64,000 nucleotides of DNA from Bradyrhizobium rifense. GTDB taxonomy: Bacteria > Pseudomonadota > Alphaproteobacteria > Rhizobiales > Xanthobacteraceae. Under the pieces are notes generated by a model. It searched no databases. It was given only the letters and a program-made list of their open reading frames with translations, and was not told where the DNA came from. Location of the stretch: NCBI RefSeq assembly GCF_008123425.1, contig NZ_VSSS01000061.1, positions 62,001 to 126,000 on the forward strand, in the 5' to 3' direction. This document shows positions 16,092 through 23,684 of the stretch, piece after piece (position 1 is the first letter of the stretch; the number at the start of each line of letters is the position of its first letter). Both the position numbers and the translations under genes were made by a program.

Positions 16092-17456
16092 ATGTCGACG
16101 ATGGCTGTGCCACAACCGACCGCGAGCGAAGCCGCGGTCCGCTATCTCATCACGAACTACAGCCCCAAGGGCAACAAGGTCGGCTGGCTGATGATGGCCT
16201 CGATCCTGGTCGAGGCCTGGGATCTCTATTCGATTGCCTTCGTGCTGATCTTCATCAAGGAGCAGTACAATCCCGATCCGTTGATGCTCGGCCTTGCGGC
16301 GGCCGGCACGCAGGGTGGCGCGCTGATCGGCGCGCTGCTCGGCGGCTGGCTGTCCGACAAGATCGGCCGCCGCGTGATGTTCCTGGTGACGATGGTGATG
16401 TTCATCGTGCTGGCGCTGGCGCAGGCTTTCGTGCCGAGCGTCGGCTGGCTCGTCGTGATTCGCTTCCTGCTCGGCGTTCCCCTCGGCTCGGATATCTCGA
16501 CCGGCTACACCTACATCATGGAGTCCATGGCAAAGGGTGAGCGCGAGGTGATGGGCAACCGCTGGCAGTTCATGTTCGCCGTCGGTGAAGTGCTGACCAT
16601 CGGTGTCATCGTGATCTTTCTGCTGTTCGACATCCAGCACGAGATGCTGTGGCGCGTGACGCTCGGCCTCGGTGCGGTGCCGGCGCTGATCATCCTGATC
16701 ATGCGTCACGACGTGCCGGAGACGGCGGTGTGGCTGGTGCAGAAGGGACGTTATCGTGAGGCCAAGCAGGTCGCGCGCGAGATGTTCAACGACGATCTCG
16801 CCATGCTCCCGGACCGGGACGTGCAGGTCCCGAAGGTCAGCACGCGCGCCTTCCTCGCCGACCTCAAGCAAGACCCGATCCGCTGGCGTGCGACGGTCTA
16901 CGGCTGGATCGCCTGCTTCGCGCAAGGCAGCGAGTTCTCGACCTTCGCGTTCTATTTGCCGGTGCTGTTCGTGATGGTCGGCGTGTCGAGCGTGCTCGGC
17001 ATCAATCTGGTGACGATGGCGCTGTTTTGCTTCGCCGCTCTGTCCGGCTGGGTCGGTCCGTTGCTGACGCCGAAGATCGGCCACCGCGGCATCGCCATCG
17101 CCGGCTTCTCGATCGTGTTGGCGTCGCTGCTGGTCGCAGCTTTCGCGCTCTACACCGACAACAAGATCCTGCTGCCGTTTGCGGCGGCCGCCATGCTGTG
17201 GGGCCATTATTGGGACGCGTCGAACTGCATGACGATCCCGACCATGGTCGCCAAGCCCAAGTACCGCGGCACCGCGAGCGGCTTTGCCTACATGTTCGTG
17301 AAGCTGCCGTCGTTCCTGGCGATCTTCCTGTTCCCGACGGTGTTCGCTGCGGTCGGGCAGGCCAACGCCACGCTGATGGTCGCGATCTTCCCGCTGATCG
17401 GATTGCTCGCCGCAATCTTCATCCTGCCGGAAGTCTATGGCTACGAGAACGACTGA
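16092..17456 (+). CDS. MFS transporter, sugar/organic-acid type
   Basis: 454 residues, 12 predicted helices. GAGAGGACC sets ATG 16092 rather than the in-frame ATG at 16074. The loop 2-3 signature GGWLSDKIGRR, the DxYxxxF-like first helix region (WDLYSIAFVLIFIKEQY) and the PETAVWLVQKGRYREA central loop place it among sugar/acid symporters of the major facilitator superfamily. It lies 24 nt after the GntR gene and 38 nt before the TRAP binding protein, so it probably imports the same sugar acid or a related one. Confidence 0.85.
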   Translation: MSTMAVPQPTASEAAVRYLITNYSPKGNKVGWLMMASILVEAWDLYSIAFVLIFIKEQYNPDPLMLGLAAAGTQGGALIGALLGGWLSDKIGRRVMFLVTMVMFIVLALAQAFVPSVGWLVVIRFLLGVPLGSDISTGYTYIMESMAKGEREVMGNRWQFMFAVGEVLTIGVIVIFLLFDIQHEMLWRVTLGLGAVPALIILIMRHDVPETAVWLVQKGRYREAKQVAREMFNDDLAMLPDRDVQVPKVSTRAFLADLKQDPIRWRATVYGWIACFAQGSEFSTFAFYLPVLFVMVGVSSVLGINLVTMALFCFAALSGWVGPLLTPKIGHRGIAIAGFSIVLASLLVAAFALYTDNKILLPFAAAAMLWGHYWDASNCMTIPTMVAKPKYRGTASGFAYMFVKLPSFLAIFLFPTVFAAVGQANATLMVAIFPLIGLLAAIFILPEVYGYEND

Positions 17457-17494
17457 GGGACAACACCAAAGCAACAAACTGAAGGGGAGGCATC

Positions 17495-18505
17495 ATGACG
17501 AAGTTTTCGCGCCGCGCAATGTTGGCGGGTATCGCAGGAGGGCTCGCAGCTCCGGCCCTGATCGGGCCGGCTGCGGCTGCAACGACGCTCAAAGTCTCGA
17601 CGTCGTTTCCGAACGACCCGAAATTTTCGACGGCGCGGATCTGGTACGATCTCTTCTTGCCGCGGCTAAAAGAGGCGACGGACGGTCAGATCGCGGCCCA
17701 GTTTTTCCCGGACAACCAGCTCGGCCAGGAGGCCGACGTCGTCAACCAGGTCAAGTCGGGCGTGGTCGATATGATGCTGGTCGGCACGTCGATCTGGACC
17801 AACATCGTGCCCGAGATCGGAGCCTTCGATCTCGGTTACATCTTCAAGGACTATGACCACATGCGGCGGGTCGCGGCCTCGCCGGCCGGTGATGCCGTGC
17901 GACGGCTCCTGGTGCAGAAGGCCGGAGTGCATTTCCCTGCCTGGGGACGCAATCTCGGTGCGCGCAACTTCATGACGAAGTTCGCGTTCAAGACGCCCGC
18001 CGAGCTAGCCGGCAAGAAGATACGTTGCCTCCCGAACCCGGTTGTGACCGAGACCGTCAAGCTCATGGGTGCTGCCGCGACGCCGATGGCGTTTGGCGAA
18101 ATCTACACCGGTCTCCAGGCCGGGGTGATCGATGGCCTGGAGCACGACGCCCCGACGGTCCTGTCGGCGAAGTTCTATGAGACTGCCAAGAATTTCACGC
18201 TGACCAAGCACATCCATACCCCCTTCGGCGCTTTCGTCAGCGACCGCACCATGACAAAGTTGCCGGCCGCGCAGCGTGACGGGCTGCTCAAGGCCATCAA
18301 GGAGGCTACCGACGATCAGTTCGCCAAGGCCGGCCAGATTGAGGCTGACGCCATGGCAGAGTTGGCGAAGCTCGGCGTAACACTCTCCGAATGCGATCGT
18401 GCTGCGTTCCGCGAGCGCGTTCGGCCGATGTGGGATCGCTTCGCAGAGCGGACGCCCGGCGCGAAGCCGTTGCTGGATGCAATTCAGCAGACCGCAAATG
18501 GGTGA
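17495..18505 (+). CDS. TRAP transporter substrate-binding protein, DctP family
   Basis: 336 residues. Signal with a twin-arginine-like start (MTKFSRRAMLAGIAGGLAAP) ending near AAAAT. The mature protein has the DctP fold: LKVSTSFPNDP, FPDNQLGQEADVVNQVKSG, and the carboxylate-binding arginine region IRCLPNPVVTETVKLMGAAATPM, then GEIYTGLQAGVIDGLE. It captures a carboxylate in the periplasm and hands it to the membrane unit encoded next. GGGGAGG about 9 nt upstream supports the start. Its 3' end overlaps the permease gene by 8 nt. Confidence 0.92.
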   Translation: MTKFSRRAMLAGIAGGLAAPALIGPAAAATTLKVSTSFPNDPKFSTARIWYDLFLPRLKEATDGQIAAQFFPDNQLGQEADVVNQVKSGVVDMMLVGTSIWTNIVPEIGAFDLGYIFKDYDHMRRVAASPAGDAVRRLLVQKAGVHFPAWGRNLGARNFMTKFAFKTPAELAGKKIRCLPNPVVTETVKLMGAAATPMAFGEIYTGLQAGVIDGLEHDAPTVLSAKFYETAKNFTLTKHIHTPFGAFVSDRTMTKLPAAQRDGLLKAIKEATDDQFAKAGQIEADAMAELAKLGVTLSECDRAAFRERVRPMWDRFAERTPGAKPLLDAIQQTANG

Positions 18506-20390
18506 GACGGTGGCGCCATCGGTCATCATCGAGCCGGCCGAGCGGCAGGCCGCCGGGAGTGGCTGGCGGACTTTCCTGATGGGGCTTCTCGCCGTTCTGG
18601 AATGGGTCACGGCCATCCTGCTCGCGACCGATCTCCTGGTCGTGATCGGCTCAGTCCTTGTCCGGCACTTTTTCGACGCGCCGGTCGAGTGGAGTGACGA
18701 TGTTGCCCGTGCGCTGCTTCTTGCCGTGACCTTCCTTGGCGCCGCCGCCGCCTTGGCGCGCGGCGATAATGCCGGTGTTACCTTCTTCGTTGATCGCTTG
18801 ACACCCCGGCGACGGGAGCAGGTTGATGCCGCCGTCGCCGTGCTCGTGCTGATCACAACGTCTGCCGTGTTCTGGTACGCCTGCAAGCTGCTGGTTGAGA
18901 CCTCCGGCCAGACCGTCGGTGCCGGACTTCGGCAGGAAGTCTTCTTCGCTCCGCTTTGCGTTGCGACTGCGGCCATGGTGCTCTTCACGCTGGACGCGTG
19001 CCTGGCCTTCCGGCTGCGGGATACGCTCAGTGCGCTTGCCGGCTATGCGATCCTCGGCGCTCTCTGGGCTGCGTGGTCGTCCTTCGCACCCGATACCACG
19101 CCGGCGCTGCCGTGGGTCATGGGCCTCGCCTTCATCGCGTCGTTGATTGCCGGTGTGGCGATCGCCTTCGTGCTCGCGCTCTCCGCGCTCGTCTTCATCT
19201 GGTGCGGCGACATGTTGCCAGGCCAATTCCTCGCCCAGCAGATGGCGCGCGGCATCGACAATTTCGTGCTGCTCGCGGTGCCGTTCTTCATCCTGGTCGG
19301 TTACCTGATGGAGGCAAACGGCATGTCCGTCCGCCTGATCTCGCTTCTCCAGAGGGGCGCCGGTCGGATTCGCGGTGGCCTCGACGTGGTGATGGTTCTC
19401 GCGATGGTTATCTTCTCGGGCATCTCCGGCTCGAAGATGGCGGACATCGCAGCCGTCGGTTCAGTATTGGTGCCGGCCGCCCGCAAATCCGGGCAGAAGC
19501 CGGGAGACGCGGTCGCGCTGCTCGCCGCCTCGGCTGTGATGGCTGAGACGATACCCCCGTGCGTGAACCTCATCATCCTGGGTTTTGTGGCGAACCTCTC
19601 GATCGGTGGCTTGTTCATGGCAGGCCTGCTCCCCTCGGCGCTGATGGCATTCGCCCTCATCCTCGCCGCGATTGTTGCGGGGCGCCGCACGGCGCAGTCT
19701 GCAATCGTCGGAGGCACCGGCGAATCGATGTCGAGCATGGCGATCAGCGGTGTCGCGGCCTTCGGCCTGATCGCGCTGATCTTCGGTGGTTACCGCTCCG
19801 GGTTTGCGACGGCGACCGAGATTTCAGCCTTTGCGGTGGCTTATGCGCTCGCCGTCGGCTGGGTTCTGTTCCGCGAGATGACCTGGACGGCGGTCGGTTC
19901 GGTGATGCGGCACGCGGCCGTGCGCTCGGGGATGGTTCTATTCATCGTGGCTGCCGCTCAGAGCCTCGCCTACGTGCTGACGCTCCAGCAGATTCCGCAC
20001 GCGATCGCGGATCTTCTGGTGGCCTTGACCGCGCAGCACGGACGGTGGGTATTCCTCCTCCTCTCTGTCCTGATCCTGATCGTGATGGGATCAGTGCTGG
20101 AAGGAGCCGCTGCACTGATCATCTTCGGGCCGCTACTCATGCCCGTTGCGCGGCAGCTCGGTGTCGATCCTCTCCACTACGGCGTCATCCTTGTCGTGGG
20201 TATGGGGATCGGGCTGTTTGCACCTCCGCTCGGTCTCGGCCTCTACGGTGCGTGCCTCATCGGCGGTGTGCGGCTCGAGGACACCATCGTGCCGATCTTG
20301 AAGTATCTCGGGATACTGTTCCTCTGCCTGATCCTGATCGCCTTTGTCCCCGAGATCAGTACGGCCTTGCCGAGGGCGCTGGGATACTGA
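18498..20390 (+). CDS. Fused DctQ-DctM TRAP permease
   Basis: 630 residues. The ATG at 18498 lies inside the end of the binding-protein gene (8-nt overlap). Residues 1 to about 185 are a small DctQ unit (SVLVRHFFDAPVEWSDDVAR and four helices). From about 205 onwards is a large DctM unit with GIDNFVLLAVPFFILVGYLM, FSGISGSKMADIAAVGSV, AETIPPCVNLIILG and IGLFAPPLGLGLYGA. Together with DctP it forms a sodium-driven tripartite importer. QM fusions are known in the TRAP family, so this is a variant and not an artefact. It is the last gene of the sugar-acid locus. Confidence 0.92.
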   Translation: MGETVAPSVIIEPAERQAAGSGWRTFLMGLLAVLEWVTAILLATDLLVVIGSVLVRHFFDAPVEWSDDVARALLLAVTFLGAAAALARGDNAGVTFFVDRLTPRRREQVDAAVAVLVLITTSAVFWYACKLLVETSGQTVGAGLRQEVFFAPLCVATAAMVLFTLDACLAFRLRDTLSALAGYAILGALWAAWSSFAPDTTPALPWVMGLAFIASLIAGVAIAFVLALSALVFIWCGDMLPGQFLAQQMARGIDNFVLLAVPFFILVGYLMEANGMSVRLISLLQRGAGRIRGGLDVVMVLAMVIFSGISGSKMADIAAVGSVLVPAARKSGQKPGDAVALLAASAVMAETIPPCVNLIILGFVANLSIGGLFMAGLLPSALMAFALILAAIVAGRRTAQSAIVGGTGESMSSMAISGVAAFGLIALIFGGYRSGFATATEISAFAVAYALAVGWVLFREMTWTAVGSVMRHAAVRSGMVLFIVAAAQSLAYVLTLQQIPHAIADLLVALTAQHGRWVFLLLSVLILIVMGSVLEGAAALIIFGPLLMPVARQLGVDPLHYGVILVVGMGIGLFAPPLGLGLYGACLIGGVRLEDTIVPILKYLGILFLCLILIAFVPEISTALPRALGY

Positions 20391-20617
20391 CGGCTCTCCT
20401 CGATGGGCCGCCGTGTCGTGTCGCCGATGATGACATCGTGCCTCTGTTTTGCCCGACGCGTCAAGCGGATTCGGAAAACACGCATGTTGGCGTGCGCCGG
20501 CGGACGTCGGCTACTTTGCATGGGGTTGTTTTCGACATTTTTGTCGCGCGGCTCCGGAAGCGTCGTGCCGAACCTCACCTCCTCATGTTTTGGGGCCGCG
20601 ACAAGGACTGACCGCGC

Positions 20618-21868
20618 TCACCTGATCGCGGCGGCCAAAGCCGCGATCAGGGCGGGCGGCGTCACCAGCATGCCGAGCTTGAGGAACGGCCAGGCGCCGA
20701 CCTCGATCTTCTCCCGCCGCAGCGCCACCAGCCAGAGGATGGTGGCGAGCGAGCCTGTCACTGACAGGTTTGGTCCGAGATCGACGCCGATCAGGATGGC
20801 GCTGACCACCGGCGCTGGCAGGTGATCGCTGGCCGCGACCGAGCCCGCGACGAGGCCAACCGGCAGATTGTTGGCGATATTGGTGGCCATCGCTGTTGCG
20901 ATGCCGACGCTCCAGGCGGCCTGCGCCACGGATTGCGCGACGGCCTGATGCAGCAGCGCACTGAGCTGTGCGATCACGCCGGTCTTCACCAGCGCCTCGA
21001 CCATCACGAAGAGCCCGCCGACCAGCGGCAACACACTCCAGGACACGCCTTTCAGCACCGGCAGCGGCGATTGGCGGCTGATCAGCAGCACGATCGCGGC
21101 CGTCACCACGCCGCAGATGAAGGTCGGCAGGCCCAGCTGCTTGTCGAGCGCGGAGGCTGTGACCAGGACGACGCCGATGGCGATGATGCCGACGGCCGTC
21201 AACTTGCCGCCGCGACCGAGCTTTGGATGCGGCACGCTGCGTGCGATGGTCTCTTCCTTCAGCGCGCGATGCTGGGTCAGGCGCAGCACGATATAGGTGA
21301 GCAGGATCGAGGCCGCCGACGGTAGCGCGAACAAGCGTAGCCATTCCGTCAATTGCGGCATGCGCGCGCCGAACACGACGAGATTAGCGGGATTGGAGAT
21401 CGGCAGCACGAAGCTCGCGGCATTGGCGATGAAAGCGCAGACGAACAGATAGGGCAGCGGCTTGGCGCCGGCGGCGCGCGTCGCGGCATAGACCGCGGGC
21501 GTCAGCACGATCGCGGTGGCATCGTTGGAGAGCAGCACGGTCACGACCGTGCCGACGATGTAGATCAGCAGGAACAGCCGCTGCGGCGAGCCGGCCGCAT
21601 ATTCCACCGCGAGGGCTGCCAGATAATCGAACAGACCTTCGAGCCGGGCGAGTTCGGCGATCAGCATCATGCCGATCAGGAAGAGATAGACGTCGACGCC
21701 CTTCTCGATACCGGTGAGCGCATCCTGCCATGGCAGGAACCCGAGCAGCACGAGGGCGCCGGCGCCGAGCACGGCCCAGATCGCCTCGGGCAGGCGAAAA
21801 GGGCGGATGATGACGCAAGCGGTCGCGGCGACGATGATGCTCCAGGCCCAGATGGCGTCAAACGGCAC
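20618..21868 (-). CDS. ArsB/NhaD-family permease
   Basis: About 416 residues, 10-12 helices. I chose GTG 21868, with AAGGA 6 nt upstream; the frame is open further but overlaps the MFS gene. Motifs typical of arsenical-pump permeases are present: TVLLSNDATAIVLTPAVYAA, ANAASFVLPISNPANLVVFG, and late in the protein ATNIANNLPVGLVAG and GVDLGPNLSVTGSLATILW. ArsB-type proteins export arsenite by antiport, but no arsR, arsC or other ars gene is nearby, so the substrate is open. It is 22 nt downstream of the MFS gene and probably in the same leftward transcript. Confidence 0.82.
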   Translation of the reverse strand: MPFDAIWAWSIIVAATACVIIRPFRLPEAIWAVLGAGALVLLGFLPWQDALTGIEKGVDVYLFLIGMMLIAELARLEGLFDYLAALAVEYAAGSPQRLFLLIYIVGTVVTVLLSNDATAIVLTPAVYAATRAAGAKPLPYLFVCAFIANAASFVLPISNPANLVVFGARMPQLTEWLRLFALPSAASILLTYIVLRLTQHRALKEETIARSVPHPKLGRGGKLTAVGIIAIGVVLVTASALDKQLGLPTFICGVVTAAIVLLISRQSPLPVLKGVSWSVLPLVGGLFVMVEALVKTGVIAQLSALLHQAVAQSVAQAAWSVGIATAMATNIANNLPVGLVAGSVAASDHLPAPVVSAILIGVDLGPNLSVTGSLATILWLVALRREKIEVGAWPFLKLGMLVTPPALIAALAAAIR

Positions 21869-21890
21869 GTTCAATCCTTGTGGCGCGAGT

Positions 21891-23168
21891 TCATTTGGCA
21901 GCGATAGCGGAAGCCGACGCTGCTGTCTTCCCCTGCGGACGCGGACCGTCGTGTGCGATTTGCCGCCTCTCGGGGAGGGCGAGCAGGCAGATCGCGGCGC
22001 CGATCGCCGCAATTGCGCCGAGCGTGATGAAGGCCGCGCTGTAACCGGCACCGACGACGACGAAGCCGGCGAGCGTCGTCGACAACGCAGCGCCAATACT
22101 CTGGGCGGTGATGACAGCGCCCTGTGCGACATTGAAGCGGCCGGTGTTACGCATCAGGTCGGCGACGATGACGGGGAAGATCGCGCCAAAAATGCCGGCG
22201 CCGATGCCGTCGAGCAATTGGACGCCGACCAGCCAGAACGGATTGTCCGAGAGCGTATAGAGCGCGCCGCGAACGGGCAGGATCAACAGCGCGGCGAGGA
22301 AGAAGCGCTTGTGGCCCCAGCGGTCGGCCTTTGCCCCGACCAGCATCGCGAAAGGCACCATCACCAATTGTGCCGCGACGATGCAGGCCGACATCAGGCT
22401 GGTGCCCATGTTCTTGTCCTGCAGCGCCAGCTTTTGCCCAACCAGCGGCAGCATCGCCGCGTTGGAAAGATGGAACAGCAGCACGCAGATCGCGAAGACG
22501 AGCAGGGGGCGACAGGTCAGCAGCACGGCGAGGCCTGACGGCTGCTCGCTCTGTGCATCGGCGTCGTCCAGCCCGCGCGCGAGGTCGTGGTCGATGGCGC
22601 GTTCGGGAATCGCCAGGATGCTGACGAGGCTCGCGATCGCCATGGCGCCGAGAAGGTAGAACACGACAGTCGGGCCTAACCAATAAGCGGAGACTCCGGC
22701 GAGCCCGGCCGCAACCGCGTTGCCGGCGTGATTAAACGTCTCATTGCGGCCGATCCGGCGGGTGAAGGCGGCGTGGCCAAAGATGCCGAGCGAGACCGCG
22801 GCGATCGCCGGAGGAAAGATGACGGCTGCGGCCTGCGCGATGCCCTGCGAGATCGCGACCGGCCCGAAGGTCGGAAACAGCGGTAGCAATAACGAGGCGA
22901 GGGTCACCATGACGGCAGCAATCGCCATCACTGTCCGCTTCGCCCGCGTCGCATCGACCAGCGCGCCGGCCGGCGTCTGCGCCACGATGCCGGCAATGGT
23001 CGAGATCGACATCACGAGACCGATCCGCGCCTCGTCCCAGTGCTGCTCGGTGAGGAGATAGACGGCGAGATAGGGGCCAAGGCCGTCGCGCACGTCGGCG
23101 AGGAAGAAGTTCGCCGCGTCCAATGCGCGGCCGGCCTGCCTTGCCTGATCGGGGTTTTCGCGCGACAT
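21891..23168 (-). CDS. MFS transporter
   Basis: 425 residues, 12 helices. The protein opens with ANFFLADVRDGLGPYLAVYL and has GALVDATRAKRTVMA in the loop 2-3 position and GAKADRWGHKRFFLAAL in the loop 8-9 position. The central loop is acidic (DLARGLDDADAQSEQ). This pattern is seen in putative drug/small-molecule exporters of the major facilitator superfamily. The substrate is unknown. It lies 66 nt downstream of the EamA gene and upstream of the ArsB-like gene, giving a leftward run of three transport genes behind a sensor kinase. Confidence 0.82.
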   Translation of the reverse strand: MSRENPDQARQAGRALDAANFFLADVRDGLGPYLAVYLLTEQHWDEARIGLVMSISTIAGIVAQTPAGALVDATRAKRTVMAIAAVMVTLASLLLPLFPTFGPVAISQGIAQAAAVIFPPAIAAVSLGIFGHAAFTRRIGRNETFNHAGNAVAAGLAGVSAYWLGPTVVFYLLGAMAIASLVSILAIPERAIDHDLARGLDDADAQSEQPSGLAVLLTCRPLLVFAICVLLFHLSNAAMLPLVGQKLALQDKNMGTSLMSACIVAAQLVMVPFAMLVGAKADRWGHKRFFLAALLILPVRGALYTLSDNPFWLVGVQLLDGIGAGIFGAIFPVIVADLMRNTGRFNVAQGAVITAQSIGAALSTTLAGFVVVGAGYSAAFITLGAIAAIGAAICLLALPERRQIAHDGPRPQGKTAASASAIAAK

Positions 23169-23234
23169 CGGTCTCTCGATCGAGGCTGGAAAGCGCCCCG
23201 GCAGAAACCGATCTCACGCCACCTTTGTTCCGCC

Positions 23235-23675
23235 CTAAAACTTCACGGCCAGGAGAACCGCGCCGGCGCCGATCATGGCGATTCCGATCCAGCCCTGTGC
23301 CGTCGGCCGCTCGCCGAGAAAGGCGAAAGCGAACAGGGCAACCAGCACGACGCTGAGCTTGTCGATGGGTGCCACCAGTGTCGCGGGCCCGAGTTTCAGC
23401 GCGCGGAAGTAACACAGCCACGACGCGCCGGTCGCAAGCCCCGACAGCACCAGGAACAGCCACGTTTTCGACGAAACCGCCGAGGGCACGGCGAATTGGC
23501 CAGTGAAGAACAGCAGCACCGAGAAGGCCAGCAACACCACGATGGTGCGGATGAAGGTGGCCAGATCCGGATTGATGTTCTCGACGCCGACCTTGGCGAA
23601 GATCGCGGTCAGTGCGGCGAAGCAGGCGGAGAGCAGCGCCCAGCTCTGCCAGGCGGAGAAGATGGCGGGTTTCAT
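23235..23675 (-). CDS. Single-domain EamA transporter protein
   Basis: 146 residues with five hydrophobic segments and one EamA repeat (ALLSACFAALTAIFAKVGV, LSGLATGASWLCYFRALKLG, PIDKLSVVLVALFAFAFLGE, GWIGIAMIGAGAVLLAVKF). Typical EamA exporters carry two repeats and about 300 residues. One-repeat forms such as this work as dimers, like the small multidrug resistance proteins. It begins 9 nt after the stop of the hybrid kinase gene, so it is translated from the same message. Confidence 0.85.
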   Translation of the reverse strand: MKPAIFSAWQSWALLSACFAALTAIFAKVGVENINPDLATFIRTIVVLLAFSVLLFFTGQFAVPSAVSSKTWLFLVLSGLATGASWLCYFRALKLGPATLVAPIDKLSVVLVALFAFAFLGERPTAQGWIGIAMIGAGAVLLAVKF

Positions 23676-23684
23676 GCGGGTTCC

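Noticed and set aside
15726..17477. 583-codon open frame on the minus strand across the MFS gene
   Set aside because: It is antisense to a clear 12-helix transporter and encodes an Arg/His/Gln-rich product typical of the mirror frame in GC-rich DNA.
20618..22132. 504-codon version of the ArsB-like permease
   Set aside because: The extra N terminus is Ser/Arg-rich and overlaps the MFS gene; GTG 21868 has a good ribosome site and fits the family start.
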